From contig KN832870.1 in the NCBI GenBank assembly GCA_000827325.1, positions 3,224,001 through 3,288,000 of the forward strand: DNA of 64,000 nt. Direction: 5' to 3'. The notes below the pieces were generated by a model, which made no database searches, had not been told where the DNA came from, and saw only the letters and a program-made list of their open reading frames with translations. How positions within the stretch are numbered: position 1 is the stretch's first letter; the number at the start of each line of letters is the position of its first letter. Position numbers and translations under genes: made by a program. This DNA is from Oidiodendron maius Zn. Taxonomy: Eukaryota; Ascomycota; Leotiomycetes; Myxotrichaceae. Shown here one piece after another: positions 45,569 to 56,722 of the stretch.

Positions 45569-48500
45569 TTAGGATTCCAAGGTATCCAGGTGACTGGGCG
45601 TAGCAGCTTCTGGTACCTCGACCCAGGTACCGACTCCCCCGAGGGCATAAATCTCGTCTGGTTTCCATTTCTGGTCCTTGGGGTCATCTCTTCCAACCAG
45701 ATTTCTCGGTGAGAAACTGTCATCTATCCAGGACTGTCCTCCGCCAATCTCCATATCTAAGGAGAGAGATTTCCTTGGACCATACTTTGGCAGGGCCCTG
45801 AGGGAAGCTTCTGTTAACCTCTTGGCCCTGCTGGCCTTATTTCCTCGAGATATATTCTGCGAAGGAGACAGTGCTGGTGCCTGGTGATTCAAATTCTCGA
45901 CGGCCTCTTGAATGGGAAAGCTCGTGGCTTGGAGTATCTGCGCAAAGGAGTAGCCCGTCGGTTCCGGGAAATCTGCATGCGAAAGTCGGGCCTCGCTGTA
46001 CTTTTCAAAGTATATGCTGATGGCTGGCTTGAAGCGCGATTGTAGGTCAACCAGCTCGACATACCGTTGCAAGGCTGGGCTCTTATTGGTGCAAGAATAT
46101 GTGCCGTGTGCTCTCCTTGCGTCTTTCAAGCAACCTAAAATCTTCATAGCTTGGGATTTAATACGTTCCTGCAACTCATTCTGATCAATGTTAGGAATTG
46201 TTAAAAGGTTGTAGGAGATAACAGACCAAAATATCCAGTCCGTAGAGCCCGGTCTTTATGAAGTCCTTGTTGGAGTTGATTGACGTGCACAATGCAGATA
46301 CCGCACAAAAGACTTCTAAACTATTACCTTCCTTAGAACGTGCAGATTCATTTACCTCCTCTTGTAGCTTTGTAAGTAGAGATTGTATTGTACACAAGAT
46401 TGAGTGAAGAATCACTAACGCAAGCTCCTTGGTTTCGGGAGCCGTAAAGTCGGAATCGAAGTAGATCTTATTATTAGCCATATTGAACAGAATCGCCATG
46501 AAGGTAGAACACTGCAGAGCAGTAGAGATAATTCCACGCTATTTCGAGTGAGTGGAAGATCCAGAAAATTGAGGGGAAATGCCTTTAGAGCCTTACGTTT
46601 GCTTCATGGTATTTCGTAGGATACATAGTGAGCACAGAACGCAGAACAAAGTCCTGTAGTTTAGATATATCCAAGACGGGATAGTAGCTATTATCAGTAC
46701 CGAGCTCCCGCTTTTCCAGCTTTATTGGAAGAAAATGACTGTGGTCGGAATAGAGGGTTGGATACCGAAAGTCAAGATGAAGCTCAATGTGGCGGATGAT
46801 GACCTGGTAAGAGGCACTATCATTCGCTTGGTGGTTTTGTACTAGTCTCTTTCGAAGTGCAAGCAAAAAGTTATGTAGATCTATTACGAAATTAGGAATT
46901 GTTGTGAAGTATTGAGGGGTCTGGCTACCTTTATCAAGAAAAGGGGCCAAATGTAAAGACAGGGCTTGCTCTAGGCAAGCAGACTTGTCAATGATCTTCT
47001 CGAACCGTGTCTGACAATAAGAACATCTGGAGGATTGGGTTCTCTGTTGCACAAACAAGAGTCAGGTGTGGCCAATAGGGAGAGTATTGGAAGTGACTTA
47101 CCCCAACACAGTTTCCAATCCTATTTAACCGGCACAAGTGACAGTTCTTGCAATCCTACCCCAGACATTAGTCTCAAGTGAGGTGCGGAGATTTGGCATT
47201 TCAGTACCTTTTTCATCCCAGAACTCTTTGACGACACATCTTGTTCGCCGCATCCTTCTTCAGCTTGTCGATGGTTCAAGACGGTGTCTTGCGTGCTGCT
47301 GATTATACTTGAGAAGTTGGAGATGCTGCTTTGTGCGCAAGGCTTATTGGGGGCAATCACCCTGTATTTCGAGTTCGACTGTGGGGGAGGAATCTGTATA
47401 TGTGAGTTTATGGTGTGCTAGTTAAAGAAGAGGCGTGTAGCAACGTCTTACCTCTACACTTGGCTTTCTCTTTCGCTGTATTTGAGCGTGATCAATCTCA
47501 ATGTTGTCTGCATTCAGCTTATTTGGCTGACTACCATCCAAATGTGTACAAGGTGAACCATAGATACCTTCGGAGACGATGATATCGCTTTCGGATAGTC
47601 GACGACCATGTAGCTGGTAGTCTCTTACCTCTCTCAAGACACCGGCGGGAGGAGCCGAGGAATCGCACATGGAAATGACAATCCCAGGAATCTGATTGTC
47701 GTATACGGAATTATTCAGCCCAAGTTGCATGTTCTGCACAAGAGTGCTAGTAGATCCATCTACCAAGTTGCCGAATTCGCCTGCGCTGTCGAAACGGAGA
47801 TAATCAGCTCCAAGGGCGGATGGCGTGCCTGCCCTAGGGTCATTGCATTCCCTCGCTTCAAGTGTTATAGTATCAAATCCTTTTGGCAGGTAAATTTTTT
47901 GATCTATCTGTCTTTTGGGCTCGTGCTGGAGAGAGTAGTCTCCAGAGGTGAGAGGGTCTCTTATATGCGGTTGTTGAGGGCCCCAATCATAGGTGTGATT
48001 CACATTGTCTGTAAAGTCCTAATATACACTTTAGTGACAACTTCGGGACATAGAAGAATAATTGCCGGGATAGGGATACCTGAGAGTCCGCATCAAAAGC
48101 ACCACTCTCATCGAAAGATTCAAAAAAGCCTGTGCCACTTCCGGCGGACGATAATTCTGTATGACCACTAGCCGTAAGAATGCTTGCCGTTTTCATTCCA
48201 TAGTGAGAGGTAAAATGGATGTGTCCATCCTGTAAAAGGTCTTGCTTGACTTGTTGCGGAACATAGGGGGTGGTTGGGAGGTGAATCTTGTCGTTGATGA
48301 ATTGTGTACATTGACATTCGCCGAATGCCTCAGGACAGCCGTAAGAAGGACATGTCAGGTGCATCGATGAAGAAGGTGCCTCATAATGTGCTTGGGATAG
48401 TTCGTTGAAGCTGTACGTAGAGTTGTCGGAAGGCTCCGAGAAAATTGCACCACCGGCGCCATCGAAAGGTGCGAAACTCGACGGGGATACGAAATGACCT

Positions 48501-48694
48501 GGATAGATGGAGTCGATCACACCCGAGCCCCCGACGCCTGGAGAATAGTATACATTGTCGTCTTTGAGGTTGTCGTCTTCGAGATAGATGTTAGGGGTCA
48601 TTAGGTGATGGGGCCCGTCGCATTTCTGGCCAGCCGTGTTGTCCTGGACCTGCCGGTAGGAAACTGGTGCTCGAGGATCCGGAGTCAGGTCCAT
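45569..48694 (-). CDS. Large protein with an unusual cysteine cluster, regulator-like
   Basis: Seven exons (48694-48080, 48018-47452, 47393-47208, 47155-47102, 47043-46597, 46538-46227, 46180-45569) give 930 residues. The first 450 are acidic, Ser/Gly/Asp-rich and probably disordered. A cysteine cluster spans the 54-nt exon 4 and the start of exon 5: DCKNCHLCRLNRIGNC then RCSYC, spaced C458-x2-C-x2-C-x7-C-x8-C-x2-C484, with C497 beyond. A helical region follows (HLAPFLDK, FVIDLHNFLLALRKRLV, TFMAILFNMANN, ELALVILHSILCTIQSLL) like the alpha-solenoid half of fungal regulators. The spacing does not fit Zn2Cys6 (C-x2-C-x6-C). Zinc binding is likely; DNA binding is inference. It may be a transcription factor of an undescribed class. 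Confidence 0.72.
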
Positions 48695-49844
48695 TCCCGT
48701 TGTGGAGGAGCAAGTTCAAAAACCCCACTGGGTCTGGCGTACGCGGTGGATCTCCCCCAAAGCATCTTTTGCAGATAAGGGAGCCGTCATTTATTATATG
48801 CACGAGTGGACGACGGGCAAGGGGCGGGGGTTGAGAAGGCCGGCAGCAAGGCCACGACGCACAAGAGGACCTTCAGTGGAATTAAGGCCCACTGCGTGCC
48901 CTGTCCAGAAATCGCTGAAAGGAGAGCCTTCCAACCAGGGAGGGATGCTCTTGTACTTGCAAGGGCCAAAGTTTCGTTCGATGGGCGGTCACTGAGGCAG
49001 TTCCCGATTAATCATTTCTCGCTGAAGGCAGTTTTTGTCCGCACGGGCGCAGCAACCGGTGAAGAGACATTGCAAAGCCACTGGCACAGGAGATGAGAAA
49101 ACTCGAGGGTATACACCCTCACGCAGGATATTCGACAAATAGGTCGTACTCAGTACGCTCGTACCGTGACCCCAGACGGATCCCATGGGGAAGGGAAGTA
49201 CCGGCTATGTATTTGCATAGTCGGGAAATAGAAACCGACCCAGGATGGTCTGCCATGGTCGTGTGGTTTTCCTTTTTCTCTAGTCGGTGCATGCAGCCAG
49301 CTCAACGAAGAGAGGCCGTCCACTGGCCCCTGACTTTGACCACGGCCTGGCGTGTGCCTTCGCTGAAATTCTTGACGCGGATCCCTCCTCCACTTGTAGA
49401 GGGATGCCTCTATCTATCTCACTTTGCTCTCACGGGCGTGTGGTTAATCGTCATACTGGCCCTAGCTGAAATCGACTGACGTGCGTGCCTCTTCAATGCC
49501 AGCACTGCGGCAAAGGAAAGCCCAAGGCTGGCCACACTCTAGAACGACCTCCAGGGGACAGTTTGGCCGTAGACGGTTTGATTTTTAGCCCCTCCAGGGT
49601 GTAGAGGCCGTCCGTCTGTGCCAGATGCGGCCAGCCGACATGGCTTCTAGCTACTGATGCGCTGAGGGGAATGGATATAGCCGTCCTTGCCGGCATATAC
49701 AAAAGGCCCCTCTTGGTCGCGCGACATCTGGTCTGTGCCTCCCACTGCGGCCCCGCCAGTTGAGCCGCAGTCGTAAGGTCGCACCGTCGAATAGCCAGCT
49801 CCTCCACGCTCCAAGCAAAAGTAAAAAGTACGACGCAGGGAACA
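48695..49844. other. Divergent intergenic region, no gene seen
   Basis: About 1.15 kb upstream of both the Cys-cluster gene and the small membrane-protein gene. Open frames on both strands here (for example 48806-49096 and 49493-49960) have no motifs or codon pattern that sets them apart. It should contain both promoters. Confidence 0.45.
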
Positions 49845-50351
49845 ATGTCGCCCTCTCGAGGTCTACAAACCCTTTCGTCTGACGTCGACCTCTCCACCGC
49901 CTCCACTGAGTCTGAAGCCAATCTTCGCTCCTCCTCTGCCCTACACTCGGCTAAGCGCAACCTACACTATCTCTTCGCCCCCGATTCTCCCAACGCCCCT
50001 CACCCTGCCAACCTGCGCACGCGAGCCCTCCTCCGCTCTCTGCGCTTCATCTTCTGGCGTATCGTGCGGTATGCCAAATACGCCCTCATGGGCTCCATCA
50101 TCGCTGCCGTCGGCGCCTCTGCGTTAGGGGGCCTGGTCGGCGGCGCAGCGTTCGTGCTAGCCCCGCCCACCATCGCATCGAGTCTGGGGATCGGTCTGAT
50201 CTGGGCACTGGGGAAGTGGGGGTTCCAGAAGATGGGGGTAGCAGAGAAGGTCGCTGTCAATGTTGAGGGCAGAGTCAGGACACAGCAGGAGGGCGTGAGG
50301 AGAGATGGGAGGTTGGGCGATGTGCAGGGCCCGGGGGCGGTGCCTTGGTAG
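49845..50351 (+). CDS. Small membrane protein, uncharacterised
   Basis: Single exon, 168 residues. A Ser-rich polar N-terminus leads into a basic stretch (RTRALLRSLRFIFWRIVRY). A glycine- and alanine-rich hydrophobic region follows, SIIAAVGASALGGLVGGAAF and TIASSLGIGLIWALG, enough for two spans or a hairpin. The tail is charged, VRTQQEGVRRDGRLGD. Length, the clean stop and the polar-hydrophobic-polar layout suggest a real gene. Gly-rich hairpins are frequent in mitochondrial and lipid-droplet proteins, but location is not established. Confidence 0.65.
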   Translation: MSPSRGLQTLSSDVDLSTASTESEANLRSSSALHSAKRNLHYLFAPDSPNAPHPANLRTRALLRSLRFIFWRIVRYAKYALMGSIIAAVGASALGGLVGGAAFVLAPPTIASSLGIGLIWALGKWGFQKMGVAEKVAVNVEGRVRTQQEGVRRDGRLGDVQGPGAVPW

Positions 50352-51477
50352 GATGGGCCTGCGGATCGTGAGTTAATGGTGTATATAATAGTAGGTTGCG
50401 TTTGTTTGGTCAGGACTTTTGTTTAGTTTGACATCAAAAGATAAAAAGGATTGTTCTAGAAGGGGGGAGGAAGTTTGGAATACGCCTTACGGCAGATATA
50501 CAGTCGCCGAGGAAACGAAAGACGAGGACATGTAATACTATTAAGAACCATATCTAATATCATAAAAGTTGTACGGTTTACGCTTTAACGTTTCTATCGT
50601 CCACAATACATCGTTCGAACAGTAAGCTGGGAAGTCTAATATCAACATCTCCTCCGGCAGCTATATTTGGCCACCCCCGCCTCCCCAACAGCACAAATCA
50701 TTAGCATGAAGTCCACTAGTCTAAAATAGTACCATAATATAGTCTCTTAGTGTAGGACGCCTTGAATTGATAGTATTCCAACAGTATAGTCCCTGACACT
50801 GATGTTATAATGGTGGAGACGAAGATAATCGGTCAGGATTCAGGTCCACAATCTCCCAAAACCATTATATTTCAAAATATATGAGCTCTCAAACGAGAAC
50901 AAGGGTCCTATGGATATGATGGCGTAGCCGCTAAAAATACATCCTTCCGGAGGTATGACGGTAAACTGCTTCCTACTCGTTCCGGCGTATCGCAGATCTC
51001 TCTTGGGGAGCCTCATCGGAGCCAGGAACCGAGTCAAGAGTGATGGAACAGAGGGGAAGGATAGTAGGGCTTCCCTCTCCCTTCGGGTCGGTGGAGTGTA
51101 AAGGCCAATTCCGCCAATTTTTTGCTATTCGAGTATGCGGATTACAAACTTCCATATTGTGTTTTCTATCTTGCTTGTGAGGACGTGCAAAAACGATAGC
51201 TAATTTATTTAACTAAGCACAACCAACTGCTTCTTTTTAACTGCAGATTGGCTTATAAAACACAAGGTAGTAACAGAAAGCAATATTGGATGCTTAGTGC
51301 CTCGTGGAGGTTCAAGCTCAAACTGCTTTTAGTGGATATTCCTCGCATAACGCACCGGCGTAAATGAAATATACACCTCATGCTACCTTCGCCGCTATAT
51401 TTCATGTCATAAAGCATCATAAATGGAGTGTTATCCTCCAGTTCATTTCCAAGCCTACGTCCTTTACCAAGCAATGT
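50352..51477. other. Convergent intergenic region, no gene seen
   Basis: About 1.1 kb between two facing stops. It is A+T-rich in its right half. No motif-bearing frame, RNA gene or repeat was recognised. Confidence 0.5.
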
Positions 51478-52952
51478 TCAACCAATCTTGCAGTAATTAG
51501 CTGGGAAGCTCCCTTTCCTGCCCCTCAGCTCGCCTTCCCACCAGTCGTCCGTACTGTCGGTCTTCTTGATGACCTTGATGCGGTCGCTCTCCTTGAAACT
51601 CAAATCACCTGCTGACTGCCCCTCGAAGGAGTACAGAGCGACAGCGTACAAGCCTAGCTCCGAGCCTATTCGTTTAGGTGGTGGTGGAGGTGGCTTCTTC
51701 TTGGTCGCGGCTCGTTGGAAGTAATCCGCACTAGGTCCGGCGGGGGAGTGCGCGGAGTATGAAGAAGAGGGCGTAAGTCGGGCAGAAGGGAAGTCAGGGG
51801 TATAAGAGGCGCTGGGATCGGGGGATGGCGAGGCATGCGGAGGAGAGACGGCCATAGCATTGGAAGAAGGAATCCGCATTAAGCGTGCATCAGGGTTGGG
51901 AGATACGGATCCTGATGACACGTTACCTGGGGAGGTGCGCCTCCCGGTCAAGCCGCTGAAGACTCCCAAGTTGGAAGACTTCCGTCCACGATCGTCGCCA
52001 GCCATAGATTGATGGATGACCCTACCTCGGGCAATACAGTTTATGGCCTCGACCTGCTGCTGTGCGGGTTTGAAATTTGCAGTCCAAGTAGCTATTACGT
52101 CTTCCATAGGTGGTGGAGGGGACGGAAAGCCAATTTCATCGCAGTAGTTGTGCATTATGGTGTAGTATTGAGCGAGAAGGGCATTCTGAATCATGATTTG
52201 GACGCCGAGAATGTGAGGGAGGATGGAGAAAGCAGCAGTTATTAGAGGGGGTAGGGTTTCTCGAAGATGATTATCTGCAAACTTGAATGCCTAGATGGGT
52301 AGGTATTAGCAGATGGCCCTAAATTCGGAATGTCGTTCTGGAAACCAACATCTGATGTTCTCGCCAGTTCCTCCTCTGCTTTCGCGAGGGCCGCGTTCTC
52401 TTTATCGGATCGTCCCATTTTCGAGGTCATCGTATTGACCTTATCAATATAGCGTTCCCACTCAAGCCTCTTGTTTTCCCTTTTCTTGATAGTTTTTCGC
52501 ACAGGTTGAAGGTATTCCTTAACGTCCGTTGCCGGCCGTATCACACGGGAATCCATCATCATGACTTCCTCCATCAACTCAGTTTTCAGCTCTTGGCATA
52601 CTGCCTTTAGTCTGGCTGTCCGAACGAGCAATTCACGTGGGGTCAGGACAGGATTGTCGCGGTGCCCATCGCTCGTGCCCACAATAGGCTGGTATAACTC
52701 ATCGAGGTTGGTGATAAACGCCAGCTGGACAGTGAGTATTGATACCCACGCATCTCTCCATGATTTTGATGCTTCAATGACCTGTCAATTAGCATTAGCA
52801 GATGGTGATAGAGATTAGCAAATCATCAACTGGCTAACCCTTCCGAGCGTTGTATCGGCGTCTTCGTAATCGTTGAGCAGCACGGAGACCTTCCCGCTAT
52901 CGGCCGGCCCCTTGCTCATTAGCTTCCCAAATTTGCGGTTAATAGAATTCAT
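51478..52952 (-). CDS. BAR-SH3 protein, Hob1/Rvs167-like amphiphysin
   Basis: Three exons (52952-52839, 52781-52350, 52281-51478) give 449 residues. The N-terminal 250 or so residues form a helical BAR-type domain: FGKLMSKGPADSGKVSVLL, ELKTELMEEVMMMDSRVI, the basic helix VRKTIKKRENKRLEWERYID, and LAQYYTIMHNYCDEIGFP. A Ser/Pro-rich linker with KKPPPPPPKR follows, then a C-terminal SH3 domain: ALYSFEGQSAGDLSFKESD, DDWWEGEL and GSFPANYCKIG. Hob1 in fission yeast and Rvs167 in budding yeast bend membranes at endocytic sites and act with actin-patch proteins; the SH3 recruits proline-rich partners. Both domains look complete. The first exon starts at the ATG encoding MNSINRKF. Divergent from the ZGRF1-N gene. 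Confidence 0.88.
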
Positions 52953-53474
52953 GGCTCCCCGCAGTTGAGTTGTGTTGTAGTGTTGGGGAAGCCAAACAGG
53001 AGCGTAGTGTGGGAAAGAAAGGGACTGGAGATGAGAGACTGCTGGGCCCTAAATGCTGCGATACATCGCGATCGGTGGCACAGCCTCATGGGTTCCATGT
53101 CGAAACGCCACATTGGTGTTGGTTTCTTTCCTAACCAAGGCCTTCGTGTAGGAAATCCGCAGTGCCAAAGCCCTCCGCCCCCACATTTTATGTACACAAT
53201 GATACGTAAAGCCAGAACCTATGAAAGCAAGACACCCCTGGCGCCGCGCGGCAAGGGGTACAGTAATTCACGTGAGTCGGCGACAGACCCGCGCGCCACA
53301 GCCGACGCGTTACGCGATAAACCGTCTACCGTGCAGCTGGTGGTTGAAATCCAGTTCACAGACCAACGTCGACGACGGTGGAGGCGTGCGCGGGATCATG
53401 TTGGCTGGTGGACGGCCCATTATGCTGCCTCATCAGATCTCTAATCACCACCTCCAGCTAAACTGCCTCTAGCC
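52953..53474. promoter_or_regulatory. Divergent promoter region
   Basis: The Hob1-like and ZGRF1-N genes start 522 bp apart, pointing away from each other, so this segment holds both promoters. Overlapping frames on both strands have no motifs. Confidence 0.45.
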
Positions 53475-55919
53475 ATGGGCTCCTCACCGGCCCTGACTGT
53501 CCCTCCGACGCAAAATACGGCCCCGGTCCTCGAATTCCGCTGTCTATACACGCAAGACCTCCGGCGCAAGCAAAAACGATGGCAAGATGGACGACTCAAG
53601 TTCCATACCTTCAACAAGAGGGTTATGGTGTACGACGAGAGATCAAACTTTGTGGGCGATTCGCATTGGCGAGCTGACACTGACCTCAACGAAGGCGAAG
53701 AACTGGGGCTGGAGCGGGGTGGCATACTTGTTGAGGTTGGGGAATGTATTGGGAAGAAGGATCAGGACCTTTCCGAACTGGTAGACAAGAGAGTTAGGGA
53801 GAGAGAAGAAAGAGCTGCTGCAAAGGCTACAGTCACCTCGCCTGCCGTACCTCGAGCTTCCTACGCCAAACCTCAAATGCCAGCACCGGACGGTCCACAA
53901 TATTTGAGACCGAAGCCATTAAATGCTATAATTGGGATGCCGACAGGACACTATAGCAGAGCAGTGGTTTCACACCTGTCGCCCTTTGAGCAAAAACATT
54001 TGGCTAATCAAGATGGCCAAACAGACGGCCCGCCTGCTAAGAGACAGAAGCAGGGTGATACCCCTAGCAAGAGTGGCTATGCGCACAATCTTCTTGGTGC
54101 TACGCTAAACCTAGGATCAAGATGGTCAACTAGTGCTCAAGCAATACCTTACCAGCCTCTGAAAACTGACATCAACCGCTCACCCATTGATCTCACGCAG
54201 GACGAGAATCAGGGTACGGTGACGCGAGGAGCTGCCACACGCGAGACAAATCTAGGCAGAAGGTCGGCCAAAGCGCAAAATCGGGGCTTGAGTAGGTCCC
54301 CTCGGCCCAGAAATGGGTATGCGAGAAGCCTCACTGGAGCAACGTCGACCCTATCCGGACAGGAAACATTTCCTTGTGCAAAGCACGCAATTAGACAAGT
54401 TGTGTCAACAAACTCGAATTCCCGTCCTAACAATGATGCCAATTCGAACACGTCCAATGGCCAAAACACAATAACACGGCCACCCATTACGCTAAGACCC
54501 ACCGAGGAGTTAGAAATCTCTAAGCAACAATCCTCCTCGAAACACACATCGGAACCGCTCGCATCAGAATCTGTCCAGGTACCGATAGCCCATAAAAACA
54601 AGCCCGTCCAAGAATCCCCTGCGGCTAGGTTGATAGCAGGACAGCCGGTCACTTCCTTAAGGATAAAGCCTAGACCACCACGGAAGATGATGATGTTGAT
54701 GGAACTATCACGACCTCGACAGCTAGCCCGAGACCTGAATGCCGAAGCGCCTAATGAGTTACCTAAACCTACAAAAGCCGACAATGTAGCATGTACGGAG
54801 ATGGCAGCCAGCGGAAAATTGACTTTCTCCGCAAATAACGAGTCGAATACAGGTAACATTTTACCACATTTATCTTCTAGGGCCTTGAGTGCCTCGAATC
54901 CTTTGGAACCACAGCACGCGATTTGTGATACAATGACTATGCCACCTAATGCGCGCAGACAAGCAGCTATTTTAGCACCACACATGTTTTCTGATGGTAT
55001 CACAACGGAGTCAAGACAATGCCTTGCCGTGCCCATCATTAATGACACGATTGAACCTGAGAGACTAGAAAACTCATACCCATCACACAGAGGCGAATTA
55101 CCATCACGACAACCAAAAAGGGCAGATGATATATTTAGTGCGTCCCTGGCGCAGTCTAACCTTGCTGTTAGTTATAGCAATCTAGTGTGTACGGATGGGC
55201 TGAATGCTCAGAGCGGCTCCGCAGCCAGACGTGGTAGCCTTGAGGCAATTCAAGAGCCTGTGTCAATAGGAGCTGGCGTTTGCCTTTCCAGAAATGAACC
55301 AGCATTTTCTGCTTACTCGGGGGTGGATGATACAAGAAATGTTCCTCGAACCTCCGGTCGAGTGTCTGCCACTGAAACTGGCCGTCGTCGCCAAATTCCG
55401 GACACTTTGACGAAATCGGATGGGAAACTCACATCACACCCACGTGCAGCTAAGGAGATAGAAGAATCCGAGCAGCCTCCAACCAAAAATTTTGCTCATG
55501 GAAAGGCCGAGACTATAACAGGCGATATTGCTATCAAACCGTCTCCTACATCGACGACAGCCGACCCAAAGGGCTTCTCAGGACGGGACATACAGAAAGC
55601 AGGGATTTTAACGAATCTTCACACAACGAAGCTGACAAGACAAGCAGCACTTCGATCACCCCCCATGGCTCTGCCGGCTAATGTGGTTAACGCGGACGTT
55701 CCTGGATCCAAAGTCGTTCCGCGTATTGCCCCGCCACCATGCCGTACATCGGTACGGGCCGAGGCGGGCAAGATAAAGGAGGACACCACCGCTTGTGGTC
55801 CTGCAAGGGAGATTATATCTCGCGGGCCTTGGAGTCGAGAATCGTTCGACTTGTTTGGCGCCTGGAGACCACCGGGCAGAGGTGCAGAAACCAAATCGTC
55901 AGTGGCAGGGGTCGATTAG
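53475..55919 (+). CDS. ZGRF1-N (DUF2439) protein, Dbl2-like
   Basis: Single exon, 814 residues. Residues about 17-95 are a ZGRF1-like N-terminal domain (PF10382): VLEFRCLYTQDLRRKQKRW, DGRLKFHTFNKRVMVYDE, FVGDSHW and GGILVEVGE. The remaining 700 residues are disordered, rich in Ser, Pro and basic residues, with a putative nuclear signal (PPAKRQKQ) and a closing motif, GPWSRESFDLFGAWRPPG, of the kind conserved at the end of these fungal proteins. The fission-yeast relative Dbl2 helps load the Fml1 helicase at recombination intermediates, so a nuclear role in DNA repair is the best inference. There is no helicase domain, unlike vertebrate ZGRF1. Confidence 0.82.
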   Translation: MGSSPALTVPPTQNTAPVLEFRCLYTQDLRRKQKRWQDGRLKFHTFNKRVMVYDERSNFVGDSHWRADTDLNEGEELGLERGGILVEVGECIGKKDQDLSELVDKRVREREERAAAKATVTSPAVPRASYAKPQMPAPDGPQYLRPKPLNAIIGMPTGHYSRAVVSHLSPFEQKHLANQDGQTDGPPAKRQKQGDTPSKSGYAHNLLGATLNLGSRWSTSAQAIPYQPLKTDINRSPIDLTQDENQGTVTRGAATRETNLGRRSAKAQNRGLSRSPRPRNGYARSLTGATSTLSGQETFPCAKHAIRQVVSTNSNSRPNNDANSNTSNGQNTITRPPITLRPTEELEISKQQSSSKHTSEPLASESVQVPIAHKNKPVQESPAARLIAGQPVTSLRIKPRPPRKMMMLMELSRPRQLARDLNAEAPNELPKPTKADNVACTEMAASGKLTFSANNESNTGNILPHLSSRALSASNPLEPQHAICDTMTMPPNARRQAAILAPHMFSDGITTESRQCLAVPIINDTIEPERLENSYPSHRGELPSRQPKRADDIFSASLAQSNLAVSYSNLVCTDGLNAQSGSAARRGSLEAIQEPVSIGAGVCLSRNEPAFSAYSGVDDTRNVPRTSGRVSATETGRRRQIPDTLTKSDGKLTSHPRAAKEIEESEQPPTKNFAHGKAETITGDIAIKPSPTSTTADPKGFSGRDIQKAGILTNLHTTKLTRQAALRSPPMALPANVVNADVPGSKVVPRIAPPPCRTSVRAEAGKIKEDTTACGPAREIISRGPWSRESFDLFGAWRPPGRGAETKSSVAGVD

Positions 55920-56722
55920 ATTGAATCGTCCATCTTCGGTACGCAGTCCGCCTTGCCACGAGGCTTCCTGGCGCCATTGGATGCGGACAGATTTATGGAG
56001 AGACCATGTGTAACATCTGACTCCAGAAGTATTTTATTTCTTTCAAGGAGGTTTGCACAGATGAAGCTCTTGTGGATGAGAGATGCCTGGCCAGTGATTG
56101 GTGAGCGTAAGGAAAATAGAAAATGTCCCTGTTCACGAGATTCTGCTGTGGATCGGAGGATTGTCGTATCAACAGCCACATCGCCGCTGCGCCACACCAT
56201 CGAGCCGAGAGTCGTCACCTGGTGCGCGACCCACGATTGCCTCATCATCGCTCAACTCGGTCTCTGCTGCTCTCCTCCGCAAGAGCGTCCTTACTCTGGG
56301 GCGTGTGATGAGGCAGGCTCGTTAAAACTCGCTGCACTGCTGTTCACTGGTTGCAGCAGTCTTTTCTTGCTCACCGACAAGTCAGGAGAACTGAGGCGTC
56401 CTTCGGGCGCGTCATTGCCCTTCGTCGGTGCCAGACTCGGCGTGGCAGCCTTACATATTGTGGCACGAGGTTCTTAAGGCGCCCGTTTCCCACCCACGAT
56501 GCCCAAAATCTAGGTTCGAAGTCTTCATCGACCGCTTCAAGCGCCTCTCGCTTTTTCGGTCAAGCATATACACGGAGCTGAACCTGAGCAGCATCCTTCT
56601 ATGTTAGCATTATAGCCTCTGCTCTGTTCCCCGCATGTTCGCACCATTGTCTACGCAGGACGCCCAGCTTTTGCTCCTAGCCGCCATCGCGCTCTGACTC
56701 TAAGATATATCCCACCATCACC
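55920..56722. other. Intergenic, no gene seen
   Basis: The 3' end of the ZGRF1-N gene and promoter of the next gene. A 174-codon frame at 55953-56477 overlaps two other frames and shows no motif. Confidence 0.45.

Noticed and set aside
54209-55048. 279-codon minus-strand frame inside the ZGRF1-N gene
   Set aside because: Antisense shadow of a well-supported coding frame; no motif of its own.
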